This document shows positions 28,172 through 36,965 of a stretch of 54,983 nt of DNA, in pieces. The DNA is from Clostridium saudiense. GTDB lineage: Bacteria; Bacillota; Clostridia; Clostridiales; Clostridiaceae. The stretch's first letter is position 1, and each line of letters begins with the position of its first letter. Made by a program: the position numbers and the translations under genes. Below the pieces are notes generated by a model. The model worked only from the letters and a program-made list of their open reading frames with translations, was not told the DNA's origin and made no database searches. The DNA is taken from positions 1 to 54,983 of the forward strand of contig NZ_CBYM010000025.1 in the NCBI RefSeq assembly GCF_000577815.1, read 5' to 3'.

Positions 28172-30463
28172 CTAAGAATTTAATTTATAATAATTAATTA
28201 AACATCCTTTTAATATAATTTCTCGTTCATCATCAGTAAGTTCACCTAGTTTTAATTCAAGTTCTTTCATTGATTTATTAACAACATATGCTTTTATGGA
28301 ATCTTTCTTTTCTTTAATTGCTTCTATTATATTAGGTACAAATAGATAATCCCCATTATCAAAACATATATCTTCTTTAAGAATAAAAGGAAGCATACCC
28401 CAGTTGATTAAATTTGAACGATATCTCTTTGTAGCATATTCCTTCGCTATATTAGCCCAACCACCTAATACCTTTTGACAAGATGCTGCTTGTTCACGAG
28501 CTGATCCATCACCAGGCTTAACTGCATAAATGGTACTTCCTATTCCAGTGTTTTTATAATTAACATCAGTAAACACCTCTCTAATTGAAGTAAATACAGA
28601 ACCTAATTCATTAACAGCATCTATAGGCGATTCATTTGCTATTCTAGCTTTTTCAGCTTTTTGAATTTCCTTAGCTCTTCCAACATATTCTGGATCTTTA
28701 CGAGATAACGTAAATTCTGCTAAACCTAATGGATTAGAACGATATGATGAAGTCTCTCCTGATGGAATAAGTTCATCAGTTGTAGTAACTGGATCATGAA
28801 TCACAGAAACTACTTTTAATAATAAGTTATCAGTTAAAGCCGACATTGTTGGCCAATCTACTATATTAGGTCCAAATTTAATTTCTACTGATGGATCGGC
28901 TTTTCCAACTCCATCATAAACACGATTTTCATATATAGATTTATCAAAATAATATTTTGGTTTTGTAAAATTAACATCTATATCAGTTGCTGCCGTTAAA
29001 TATCCTTTATTAGCTGCTGTTGCTGCAATAGATCTAGCATCCATTAATGCAACTGATGCAATTTGTCCATTAGTTATCTTTGACCCTTCTCTATTAGGGA
29101 AGTTTCTAGTTGAATGACGTATACTTAATCCATTATTTGCAGGAACATCTCCTGCACCAAAACAAGGCCCACAAAATGCAGTACGAACAGTAGCACCTGT
29201 AGCCATAATATCTGCAATTCTACCATTCTTAACAAGTTCCATAAATACCGGTTGAGATGCCGGATAAACACTTAATGAAAATTCATCACTACCTATTGAA
29301 GTACCTTTTAAAATATCTGCTGCATCACAAATATTTTCAAATCCTCCGCCTGCACATCCTGCAATTACTCCTTGCTCTACATAAAACTTACCATTATGAA
29401 TTTTATCTCTTAATGTAAACCTAACTTTATTATCTAAGCTAATTCCAGCTTTCTTTTCAACATCTGCTAATATATCATTAAGATTTGCATTTAATTCTTC
29501 AATGCTATAAACATTGCTTGGATGGAATGGCATAGCTATCATTGGTTTAATTTTAGCTAAATCAACATAAATCATTCCATCATAGTATGCTACAGTTCCA
29601 GGATTTAATTCTTTATATTCATTTACCCTTCCATGAATATCATAAAATTCCTTTATTGTATTATCAGTTTTCCATATAGATGATAAACATGTTGTTTCCG
29701 TAGTCATAACATCAATACCAATTCTAAAATCAGCACTTAAGTTATCAACTCCATCACCTACAAACTCCATTACCTTATTATTAACGTATCCATTGGCAAA
29801 AACTGCTCCAATTATAGCTAAAGCAACGTCTTGTGGACCAACTCCTTTTTGTGGTGAACCTGTTAAATATACTCCTACTACATCTGGCATATTAATATCA
29901 TAAGTTTTACATAGTAATTGTTTAACTATTTCAGGGCCACCTTCTCCAATTGCCATGGTTCCTAAAGCACCATAACGAGTATGACTGTCAGAACCTAATA
30001 TCATTTTCCCACATCCAGCTAACATTTCCCTTGCAAATTGATGTATTACAGCTTGATGGGGTGGTACATATATCCCACCATATTTCTTTGCACATGAAAG
30101 TCCAAACATATGGTCATCCTCATTTATTGTTCCTCCAACAGCACATAAGCTATTATGACAATTAGTCAAAGCATATGGAACCGGAAATTTTTCTAATCCT
30201 GATGCTCTTGCTGTTTGAATTATTCCTACAAATGTAATATCATGAGATGCTAATTTATCAAATTTTATTTTTAATTTGTCCATATTTTCTGATGTATTAT
30301 GTTCTTTTAAAATATTATAAGCAATAGTATTTTTTTTAGCATTTTCCTTGCTTGGATAATTATTTCCAAGTTTATTTGCCAATATTGAATTAACTTCGTT
30401 ACAATCTTCTACAATCTCCCTATTATTAATAAGGTAAACTCCATTTGAAAATAATTTTATCAT
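28172..30463 (-). CDS. Aconitase-family hydratase (YbhJ-like)
   Basis: A 763-residue aconitase-superfamily protein. [4Fe-4S] ligands are recognisable (Cys in GCAGGGFEN and both Cys in FCGPCFG), as are [11 protein letters not shown] and [12 protein letters not shown]; the swivel-domain segment ([13 protein letters not shown]) lies near the C-terminus. It resembles E. coli YbhJ-type 'hydratases' more than housekeeping aconitase AcnA/AcnB, so the substrate is not certain. It starts 2 bases after the citrate synthase-type gene, its ribosome binding site lying in that gene's last codons, which suggests that it isomerises the product of that enzyme. Confidence 0.8.
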   Translation of the reverse strand: MIKLFSNGVYLINNREIVEDCNEVNSILANKLGNNYPSKENAKKNTIAYNILKEHNTSENMDKLKIKFDKLASHDITFVGIIQTARASGLEKFPVPYALTNCHNSLCAVGGTINEDDHMFGLSCAKKYGGIYVPPHQAVIHQFAREMLAGCGKMILGSDSHTRYGALGTMAIGEGGPEIVKQLLCKTYDINMPDVVGVYLTGSPQKGVGPQDVALAIIGAVFANGYVNNKVMEFVGDGVDNLSADFRIGIDVMTTETTCLSSIWKTDNTIKEFYDIHGRVNEYKELNPGTVAYYDGMIYVDLAKIKPMIAMPFHPSNVYSIEELNANLNDILADVEKKAGISLDNKVRFTLRDKIHNGKFYVEQGVIAGCAGGGFENICDAADILKGTSIGSDEFSLSVYPASQPVFMELVKNGRIADIMATGATVRTAFCGPCFGAGDVPANNGLSIRHSTRNFPNREGSKITNGQIASVALMDARSIAATAANKGYLTAATDIDVNFTKPKYYFDKSIYENRVYDGVGKADPSVEIKFGPNIVDWPTMSALTDNLLLKVVSVIHDPVTTTDELIPSGETSSYRSNPLGLAEFTLSRKDPEYVGRAKEIQKAEKARIANESPIDAVNELGSVFTSIREVFTDVNYKNTGIGSTIYAVKPGDGSAREQAASCQKVLGGWANIAKEYATKRYRSNLINWGMLPFILKEDICFDNGDYLFVPNIIEAIKEKKDSIKAYVVNKSMKELELKLGELTDDEREIILKGCLINYYKLNS

Positions 30464-30465
30464 TT

Positions 30466-31638
30466 TTAATTCTCCTTATTTTTTTCTTTTCTTAATTGTT
30501 TATATTCTTTATAAAGTTTAACTAATTCCTTATCAAATAAGGTTCTCTTTAATCTAACAGAAGCAGCTCTTACCATTTCTAATACGCCTTGTGCTTCTTC
30601 ATCATTTAACTCAATATTGTACTCTTTAAACTTATTAATTATGCCAGCTTTTCCAGAATGCTTTCCTATAACAATTTGTCTTTGTAATCCAACTACATCT
30701 GGATCAAAAGCTTCATAGTTTTTAGGATCTTTTATTGCACCATCTGCATGAATTCCAGACTCATGAGCAAACATATTCTCACCAACAATTGCTTTCCAAG
30801 AAGGTAAGATTCTCCCCGAAGCTTGTGCCACATATTGAGACACTTCTCTAAACATCTTAGTATCTACATCAACTTTATATCCATAAACATATTCCAACGC
30901 CATTAATACCTCTTCCAATGCAGCATTTCCAGCCCTTTCTCCAAGCCCATTTACAGTTACGCCAACATGGCTTGCTCCACCTAAAATACCTGCTATTGCA
31001 TTAGCCGTTGCCATTCCAAAATCATTATGTGTATGCATTTCTATATTGAAATTTGTTTTCTTATATAACTCTTCGATATCTGCTCTTAAAGAAAAAGGTT
31101 CTCTTATTCCAACAGTATCACAATATCTAAATCTATCAGCTCCTGCTTTTTTAGCTTCTTCAATAAATCTAACTAAAAATTCTTTGTCTGCTCTAGATGC
31201 ATCTTCCCCATTTACAGATACATATAAACCATTCTTTTTAGCAAATTCAACTGATTTTATCATATTTTCTAATACCCATTCTCTTGAAGTCCTAAGTTTA
31301 TGCTTTATATGAATATCAGAAACAGATACAGAAATTGCAACTGCATCTACTCCACAATCTATAGATTCTTCAATATCTGATATAACAGCCCTATTCCATG
31401 CCATTATACTTTTTCTATTATTATTTCTTTTAACAATTTGCTTAATTGCCTTTTTTTCATCTCCACCCATTGTAGGAATTCCAACTTCTAATTGATCTAC
31501 CCCAAGATCACTTAGCATATCTGCAATAACAACCTTCTCTTCATTTGCAAAAACAACTCCAGCTGTTTGTTCCCCATCCCTAAGAGTAGTATCTACTATA
31601 TAGATTTCCCTATTATCACTATCACATCTAATAGCCAT
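30466..31638 (-). CDS. Re-citrate synthase / homocitrate synthase-type enzyme
   Basis: A 390-residue member of the DRE-TIM (isopropylmalate/homocitrate synthase) family: [18 protein letters not shown] at the start of the barrel, metal-binding [35 protein letters not shown], and the C-terminal [12 protein letters not shown] and GKHSGKAGI motifs. Clostridial proteins of this branch include the Re-citrate synthase of C. kluyveri. The adjacent aconitase-like gene favours citrate synthesis; homocitrate synthase cannot be excluded. The ATG at 31638 with GGGGG upstream is preferred over a start 60 bases earlier. Confidence 0.75.
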   Translation of the reverse strand: MAIRCDSDNREIYIVDTTLRDGEQTAGVVFANEEKVVIADMLSDLGVDQLEVGIPTMGGDEKKAIKQIVKRNNNRKSIMAWNRAVISDIEESIDCGVDAVAISVSVSDIHIKHKLRTSREWVLENMIKSVEFAKKNGLYVSVNGEDASRADKEFLVRFIEEAKKAGADRFRYCDTVGIREPFSLRADIEELYKKTNFNIEMHTHNDFGMATANAIAGILGGASHVGVTVNGLGERAGNAALEEVLMALEYVYGYKVDVDTKMFREVSQYVAQASGRILPSWKAIVGENMFAHESGIHADGAIKDPKNYEAFDPDVVGLQRQIVIGKHSGKAGIINKFKEYNIELNDEEAQGVLEMVRAASVRLKRTLFDKELVKLYKEYKQLRKEKNKEN

Positions 31639-32052
31639 TTTTTTGCCCCCTTTAAATTTATATATAGTTGTATATAAAAAATAGGGGTTTTGCCCCAATT
31701 ATTACAACTATATCTTTATTTTACCATTTTATCATATCCAAAATTTTTCCACAATGTTTTTTTCTAAAAATTGCAAGTTTTATATTTTTAAATTCATTTT
31801 AAAAGACTATTTTTACTCTTTTAATGATTGAAGTTTTAATTTTTGCAATTATTTTATCTTTTCTTTCATTTTATGTTAAATGCCTCTAAGGTTGCTACTA
31901 TATTAATAGTATCCTTAAAGGCATTTATAAAGTGAATTCTTAGCTTAATATTGAATTTTAACTGAGTATTAAGGTTAGAATTCGTTATCTAGGAAGCGTC
32001 AATTGTTATCTCTGCATAGATAGAAGTATTATAATGGCTAGTCACAACTAAA
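31639..32052 (-). other. Structured 414-base region between nrdD and the citrate synthase-type gene
   Basis: Read on the minus strand it shows in order: TATAAT (32028-32033), a small TATCT/AGATA hairpin (around 32008-32023), a long hairpin GAATTCTAACCTTAATA/TATTAAGCTAAGAATTC (31934-31983), and a two-part hairpin AAATGCCT..AAGG/CCTT..AGGCATTT with an inner TACTAT/ATAGTA (31879-31926). None has a U-run, so they are not ordinary terminators. Bases 31639-31870 are plain AT-rich sequence that must include the promoter of the next gene. It may be a leader RNA, an independent RNA or a MITE-like repeat. Confidence 0.5.
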
Positions 32053-34170
32053 TCACATTACATCATAGTTATTTTTATATCTTCCTGTATGTGATCTCCT
32101 ATCTAACCTTTCCTCATACTTTCCAGGCCCAAACCTTTCATCCAAACTCAAATATCCTGTAACTCTTGATACCCCTTGAATATTTCTACTATTGCATTTT
32201 GGACATTTACTTAAATTGCTTTCAATACTTGTTCCACATTCTTTGCAATATCTAATATGAAAATTAATTCCTATATAACTTATATTAGTATTTGTATAAG
32301 CATATTTTATTATATCCATAATTACTTCAGGTGATGGAGAGTCATCTACTTCAATATAAGAAATATGACCTGCATTACAAAGCTTGTGATATGGAGCCTC
32401 AATATCTATTTTTTCTTTTATTGATATGTTATAACTTACAGGAATATGAAAACTATTTGTGTAGTAATCTTTATCTGTTACTCCTTTTATTACTCCATAT
32501 ACTTTTTTATCCTGCTTTATAAACTTTCCTGATAACCCTTCAGCTGGTGTTGCATAACAACTCCAATTAAGATGTGTCTCTTCAATTAATTTATCTGTAT
32601 AATTTCTAATGAACTCAATTATTTCTAACCCTAACTTTCTAGCTTCTTTAGATTCTCCATGATGACATCCAATTAAAGCAGTTAAGGTTTCAGCAAGGCC
32701 TATAAATCCTATAGCCCATGTACCTTGTTTAAGAATTGGTTCAATAGAATCATCTTGTGACAATCCTTCCGAACCTTTCATTAATCCTTGACCTGCAACA
32801 AATGGCAAATCTTTAACTCTTAATTGCTTTAAAACGCCATATCTATGAAGCAATGCTTCTTTTGCTAAAATTAATCGTTCTTGTAATATTTCAAAAAATT
32901 TATCAATATTTTTATTAGCTTCTATCCCTATTCTAGGTAGGTTAATAGTTATTGGAGCTATATTACCTCTTCCTTTACATCCTGGCTCTCCATTAACATT
33001 TTTCATCAAATAAGTACGACATCCCATGGTTGCTGGAAGATATCCTTTATCATAATATTCCTTATTAAAATCAGCATCTATATTCATAAATGTTGGATTC
33101 ATTCTTCTTGATGCAACCTCACAAGCAATCTTAAATAAATAGTAATATGGATCATTTGGCTCTCTATTAACGCCTTCTTTAACTCTAAATATTATATTAG
33201 GAAATATCGGTTGCTCTCCTTTTCCCAATCCCTTTTCATATTCTTTTAAAAAGATTTCACAAACTAATGCAGCATCTTTAGAATTTGGTATTCCTAAATT
33301 TATAGAAGAAAATGGAACCTGAGATCCTGCACGTGAATGCATAGTATTTAAATTATATACAACACCTTGCATAGCCTGATGGATTCTATACTTTAATTTT
33401 TCCTCTACTAAATTTTCAAATTCTTCTTCTTTAATTCCATATTGTATTAATTCTTTTCTTATTTCTTCTCTTGTTGGCTCAACAAATTGAGCCATATCAT
33501 TATCAAAATCTGGATGAGACTGTCCCCCAAACATATCATTTTGAGTTGATTGCAATAATATACAAGACAATTCTGCTGCAGACTCTATACGTTTAGGTGG
33601 TTTTATAGTGCCGTATCCAGTATTAAACCCCTTGCTTAATACCTCTCCTGTAGGGATATGCAAACAATTTGTTGTTAAATTATACGAATCAAGATCATGG
33701 AAATAAACCTCTCCAACTTCATGAGCCTTTGCCAGATATTTAGGCATATTATAAAGATTATGCCATTTATTAGACTCAGAAGCTATTCTTAATAATTTAG
33801 AGCTGAAATTATTTCCAACATTCGCATTATCCCTATCTGTTTCAATGCCTATATTTTTAATAGCTTTCATCAAATCTGACTTTATATCTCTAACCCTAGT
33901 TCGCTCTCTCCTATAAGAAGAATATGCTCTTTGAATATTTATATGTCCGCTATCAATTAATGCTTTCTCTACTAAGTTTTGTACTTCTTCTACTGATACT
34001 TTTTCCTTTTTAGACTCTTCTATATACTGAATAACCCTTTGAATGCAAACTAGAACTTCACTTTCTCTTAATTGTTCCCCAACTTCATCGCTTGCTTTTT
34101 TTATTGCATTGCCAATTTTATCAGTATTAAATTTAACTTCTCTGCCATCTCTTTTTACCACATATAGCAC
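32053..34170 (-). CDS. nrdD: Anaerobic (class III) ribonucleoside-triphosphate reductase
   Basis: A 705-residue enzyme reducing NTPs to dNTPs without oxygen. Residues 1-90 are an ATP-cone allosteric domain (LYVVKRDGREVKFNTDKI), followed by the ten-stranded barrel core, a C-terminal zinc ribbon (CKECG...CPKC) and the glycyl-radical segment RVTGYL with the candidate radical glycine at 672. The start is GTG (34168-34170) with TAGGAGGC upstream. An NrdR box lies immediately upstream of the ribosome binding site. Confidence 0.95.
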   Translation of the reverse strand: MLYVVKRDGREVKFNTDKIGNAIKKASDEVGEQLRESEVLVCIQRVIQYIEESKKEKVSVEEVQNLVEKALIDSGHINIQRAYSSYRRERTRVRDIKSDLMKAIKNIGIETDRDNANVGNNFSSKLLRIASESNKWHNLYNMPKYLAKAHEVGEVYFHDLDSYNLTTNCLHIPTGEVLSKGFNTGYGTIKPPKRIESAAELSCILLQSTQNDMFGGQSHPDFDNDMAQFVEPTREEIRKELIQYGIKEEEFENLVEEKLKYRIHQAMQGVVYNLNTMHSRAGSQVPFSSINLGIPNSKDAALVCEIFLKEYEKGLGKGEQPIFPNIIFRVKEGVNREPNDPYYYLFKIACEVASRRMNPTFMNIDADFNKEYYDKGYLPATMGCRTYLMKNVNGEPGCKGRGNIAPITINLPRIGIEANKNIDKFFEILQERLILAKEALLHRYGVLKQLRVKDLPFVAGQGLMKGSEGLSQDDSIEPILKQGTWAIGFIGLAETLTALIGCHHGESKEARKLGLEIIEFIRNYTDKLIEETHLNWSCYATPAEGLSGKFIKQDKKVYGVIKGVTDKDYYTNSFHIPVSYNISIKEKIDIEAPYHKLCNAGHISYIEVDDSPSPEVIMDIIKYAYTNTNISYIGINFHIRYCKECGTSIESNLSKCPKCNSRNIQGVSRVTGYLSLDERFGPGKYEERLDRRSHTGRYKNNYDVM

Positions 34171-34186
34171 TTTATTCGCCTCCTAC

Positions 34187-34202
34187 ACACAATATATTGT
34201 GT
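34187..34202 (-). promoter_or_regulatory. NrdR box upstream of nrdD
   Basis: ACACAATATATTGTGT is a perfect 16-base palindrome matching the NrdR consensus. It ends only 17 bases before the nrdD start codon, so it must overlap the transcription start or -10 region; binding of NrdR there would block transcription. I see no convincing second box at the usual 31-32 base spacing. Confidence 0.88.
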
Positions 34203-34313
34203 ATATTTTAACTCTCATATACATTCTATCTCTTTTGGAATTATATGTAAATAGTTTTTAATTATATATATTTTTTAACTTTACCTAATAAATTTTTATG
34301 AAATTGTATAACC

Positions 34314-34374
34314 TTATCAATAGTGATAATATTACACTTATCACTATTGATAATATTATCTAATATGATATACT
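34314..34374 (+). promoter_or_regulatory. degV promoter with double palindromic operator
   Basis: TTATCAATAGTGATAA (34314-34329) and its exact reverse complement TTATCACTATTGATAA (34338-34353) lie 24 bases apart centre to centre; each is itself a TTATCA-N4-TGATAA dyad. The second overlaps the -35 TTGATA (34347-34352), which is 16 bases from the -10 TATACT (34369-34374). GATAATATTATC (34349-34360) is a third perfect palindrome in the spacer. A repressor bound here would occlude RNA polymerase; the PadR-like protein of the same operon is a natural candidate. Confidence 0.65.
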
Positions 34375-34409
34375 AAAAATATACAATAAATTATCGGAGG
34401 ATTTTTTAT

Positions 34410-35255
34410 ATGCAAAAAATTGCTTTAATTACAGATAGCGCTTGCGATCTTGATTTAAATACATTAAGAGAAAATAACGTTAATTTATTACCACTTAGAA
34501 TAATCTACTCTAGTGGTGATTATAGAGATAGAATAGATATTTCACCATCTGAAGTTTATGAGAACTTGGAAAAAGAAATTCCTACAACATCTTTGCCAAG
34601 TGCTAAGGAAACTGAAGAAATCTTAAATAAATTAGAAGAAGAAGGATATACACATGTTATTTGTATTTCTATTTCAAGCGGTCTTTCTGGAAGCTATAAT
34701 GCTTTAAGATTAGCTTTAGAAGATCATCCTAAACTAACTTCTTTTGTTTATGACACAAAAATACTAGCTTATCCACAAGGAGAAATAGTTATAGAGGCTT
34801 CTAAGCTTATAAAAGAAGGTAAAAGTTTTGAAGAAATAGTAGAAGAACTTCCTAAAATTAGAGAAAGAGTTACTGGTTACTTTACAATTAGCACTTTAGA
34901 ATATCTAAAAAAAGGTGGTAGAATAGGAAGACTTGCAGGAACTGTTGGTGAATTCTTAAATCTTAAACCTATAATAACTACTGACGAAAACGGAATTTAC
35001 TATAACGTGGCTAAAGTAAGAGGTAGAAAACAATCTTTATCTAAAATGACTGAAATTTTAAAAGGTTATTTAGAAAAAGGAAAATGTGATGTAGCAGTTT
35101 TACATGCTGGCTGTGAAGAAGAAGCTACTAAATATATGGAATCTATAAAGTCATTACCAAATGTAGCTTCAATTAAAATCGCAGAAATAAGCCCTGCCCT
35201 TGGCGTGCATGGTGGGCCTGGATTAATGGGATTCTCTGTGAAAATGGAAAAATAA
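34410..35255 (+). CDS. DegV-family fatty-acid-binding protein (FakB type)
   Basis: A 281-residue EDD-fold protein. Signatures: ITDSACDLD at the N-terminus, the TTSLPSAKE and SISSGLSGSYNA fatty-acid-carboxylate binding loops, and the C-terminal SPALGVHGGPGLMGF. DegV/FakB proteins present fatty acids to the FakA kinase for incorporation into phospholipid. CGGAGG precedes the ATG. It is followed after 3 bases by a PadR-like regulator, implying autoregulated fatty-acid handling. Confidence 0.88.
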   Translation: MQKIALITDSACDLDLNTLRENNVNLLPLRIIYSSGDYRDRIDISPSEVYENLEKEIPTTSLPSAKETEEILNKLEEEGYTHVICISISSGLSGSYNALRLALEDHPKLTSFVYDTKILAYPQGEIVIEASKLIKEGKSFEEIVEELPKIRERVTGYFTISTLEYLKKGGRIGRLAGTVGEFLNLKPIITTDENGIYYNVAKVRGRKQSLSKMTEILKGYLEKGKCDVAVLHAGCEEEATKYMESIKSLPNVASIKIAEISPALGVHGGPGLMGFSVKMEK

Positions 35256-35258
35256 ATA

Positions 35259-35714
35259 ATGGGTGACTTTGATTTTAACAATCTAGAAGATATTAAAGCT
35301 GAGGAAAAAAGACTACATGATGAGTATAAAGCTAAGCTTGCTGAACTAAAAAAAGTACAAAAAGAAAAAGAAGCTGTTGGTCAGGTTTTTACAAAAGGCT
35401 TATTGCCCATCTATGTACTTCATATATTAAAATCTGGCCCTACAAATGGTAATGAAATCTCTACAAAAGTTTCAGAAAGAACCAATGGACTTTGGACTCC
35501 TAGTACCGGTGGAATATATCCTTTATTAAAAAAATTAGAGAAAGAAGGATTAGTAGTAGGAAAATGGGATGATCCAAAAAAGAAATTTCAAAAATTTTAT
35601 TCATTAACTCCATTAGGTGAAAAGGAATTTGATAATAGAAAAAAATTGCTTAAACATAAAATTGAAGAATCTTTAAAAGTCTTTCAAATAGTTTATAAAG
35701 ACTTATATTTATAA
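35259..35714 (+). CDS. PadR-family transcriptional regulator with N-terminal coiled coil
   Basis: A 151-residue protein. Residues ~8-40 are charged coiled coil, ~48-125 the PadR winged helix (LPIYVLHILKSGPTNGNEIS; TPSTGGIYPLLKKLEKEGLV; KFYSLTPLGEKEF), and the rest a C-terminal helix for dimerisation. PadR-type proteins usually have the winged helix at the very N-terminus, so the leading coiled coil is somewhat unusual. It starts 3 bases after degV with only a weak ribosome binding site, indicating translational coupling. It probably controls its own operon. Confidence 0.85.
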   Translation: MGDFDFNNLEDIKAEEKRLHDEYKAKLAELKKVQKEKEAVGQVFTKGLLPIYVLHILKSGPTNGNEISTKVSERTNGLWTPSTGGIYPLLKKLEKEGLVVGKWDDPKKKFQKFYSLTPLGEKEFDNRKKLLKHKIEESLKVFQIVYKDLYL

Positions 35715-35752
35715 AAATACATCCAAGAATATTCTTGGATGTATTTTTATTA
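35713..35752 (+). terminator. Intrinsic terminator after the degV-padR operon
   Basis: A perfect 36-base palindrome (35713-35748; arms begin AAAAATACATCC) starting at the stop codon, with a U-run built into its right arm. Confidence 0.92.
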
Positions 35753-35799
35753 TATTTTAGGGTAAACTAATAAAAATTTATTTAGGATGGTGTATTATC

Positions 35800-36003
35800 A
35801 TGAAAGGAATGATATTAGATTATACAGGCAATGATGCCTTCATATTATTAGAGGATGATTCTGTTATAACTATGCCACTAACTTCATTTGAAACTATCAT
35901 GCCCATAGGTACTAATATAAGTTTAACAAATTTATTTAATAAATCTTCTAATACAAATTATAAGTCCTCTCAAATGCTTAATAAGACCGTTGACTTTTTG
36001 TAA
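35800..36003 (+). CDS. Small conserved-looking protein of unknown function (67 aa)
   Basis: A 67-residue protein starting MKGMILDYTGNDAFILLEDD. The first 45 residues look like a small beta-barrel (alternating hydrophobic strands VITMPL and TNISLT), the last 20 are polar. No signal peptide or membrane segment. AGGATGG lies 9 bases before the ATG, and the gene has a terminator in front of it, supporting a separate unit. I do not recognise a named family. Its last codons overlap the promoter of the downstream TPP riboswitch. Confidence 0.6.
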   Translation: MKGMILDYTGNDAFILLEDDSVITMPLTSFETIMPIGTNISLTNLFNKSSNTNYKSSQMLNKTVDFL

Positions 36004-36018
36004 ATTTATGGCTAAAAT
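35990..36018 (+). promoter_or_regulatory. Promoter of the TPP riboswitch-thiT transcript
   Basis: TTGACT (35990-35995) and TAAAAT (36013-36018) with a 17-base spacer; the start would be about ten bases before the riboswitch. The -35 lies inside the end of the preceding small gene. Confidence 0.65.
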
Positions 36019-36029
36019 ATATGTTATAT

Positions 36030-36185
36030 AAAGTTGCTAGGGGTGCCCCAAGGCTGAGAGATGACTTTTTCATCAACCCTTTTAACCTGATCTGGATAAT
36101 TCCAGCGTAGGAAAGCCATTATAGAATAAATTATGTATATTCTAATGCCTAGGTACCTCTTACGCAAATAAGGAGGTATTTTTTT
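36030..36185 (+). promoter_or_regulatory. TPP riboswitch (THI box) with combined terminator/SD-sequestering hairpin
   Basis: The aptamer shows the conserved GGGGTGCCC, GGCTGAGA (from 36052) and ACCTGATCTGGATAAT...CCAGCGTAGGAA motifs. Its expression platform is a hairpin TACCTCTTA/TAAGGAGGTA (36154-36178) followed by U7. The right arm contains the GGAGG of thiT itself, and the ATG follows the U-run directly, so one hairpin could both end transcription and hide the ribosome binding site when TPP is bound. Confidence 0.97.
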
Positions 36186-36833
36186 ATGTCAAATTTTCTA
36201 GCAACACTTGGAGAAAATTTCAAAACTATTTTTAGCAGTCCATTAACATTAATCACATTAATTGGCTGTGCAATTTTATTAATTGCTTTTATTAAATTTA
36301 AATCATTAAAATTTAATTCAAAGTTAATAGCGCGAATAGGACTAGCTATTGCTTTAGCATTTATCTTAGACATGATAAAGATTTATTCCCTACCTAATGG
36401 TGGTGGAAGCATTTCTTTAGGTAGTATGATTCCAATAATCATTATTTCATTTGTTTATGGTCCTTCTATTGGACTATTTACAGGTTTCCTTTTCGGATTA
36501 TTCAAATTAATACTGGATCCATATATATTAAATCCTATTCAAGTATTATTTGATTATCCTTTACCATTTATGGCTGTTGGAGTTGCCGGATTCTTTAAAA
36601 ATAAATACTTAGGCGCAAGCATCGGTATGCTACTACGCTTTATTTCACATTTTATTTCAGGCGTAGTTTTCTTTGGTTCATATGCCCCAGAAGGTATATC
36701 TCCAATTATTTACTCATTAAGCGTTAACGGTCTAGCAGTAGGTGGGGAATTAATGATTTGCTTAGTTTTACTTGCATTCTTACCTGTAGAAAGACTAGTT
36801 AAAATGCTTAAATCTAATATAGCAACAATTTAG
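36186..36833 (+). CDS. thiT: ThiT, thiamine-specific ECF transporter S component
   Basis: A 215-residue membrane protein with a poorly conserved first helix (about 17-38) followed by about five to six helices of the ThiT fold; GSMIPIIIISFVYGPSIGLFTG and the following KLILDPYILNPIQVLFDYPLP region match the thiamine-binding family. It captures thiamine and needs the shared EcfA/A'/T energising module, not encoded here. Control by the TPP riboswitch directly in front confirms the role. Confidence 0.95.
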   Translation: MSNFLATLGENFKTIFSSPLTLITLIGCAILLIAFIKFKSLKFNSKLIARIGLAIALAFILDMIKIYSLPNGGGSISLGSMIPIIIISFVYGPSIGLFTGFLFGLFKLILDPYILNPIQVLFDYPLPFMAVGVAGFFKNKYLGASIGMLLRFISHFISGVVFFGSYAPEGISPIIYSLSVNGLAVGGELMICLVLLAFLPVERLVKMLKSNIATI

Positions 36834-36965
36834 TAGTTAATAATTTTAAGTTAATAATTAAAAAATAAAGTCTGCCTAGGCAGACTTTAAAATATATTAT
36901 TAGAAACTCCCCAAGGAGTTTTATCCTAAAACTATTAACTATTAACTATTAATTCTTAACTCCTA
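36834..36965. repeat. Dispersed intergenic repeat, copy 2
   Basis: It lies between convergent thiT and the lipoprotein gene. Contents: TAATAGTTAA-type arms at both edges, a perfect 22-base palindrome AAAGTCTGCC/GGCAGACTTT (36867-36888), an AAAATATATTATT spacer and an AAACTCC-CCAA-GGAGTTT hairpin (36904-36921). The 36881-36926 core corresponds to the reverse complement of copy 1. The two hairpins may serve as terminators for both flanking genes. Confidence 0.75.

Noticed and set aside
31870..32040. Cobalamin or other known riboswitch in front of the citrate synthase-type gene
   Set aside because: None of the conserved boxes of cobalamin, SAM, glycine, TPP or lysine classes is present.
34203..34240. 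Second NrdR box for nrdD
   Set aside because: The best alignments at 31-32 base spacing match the consensus in too few positions.
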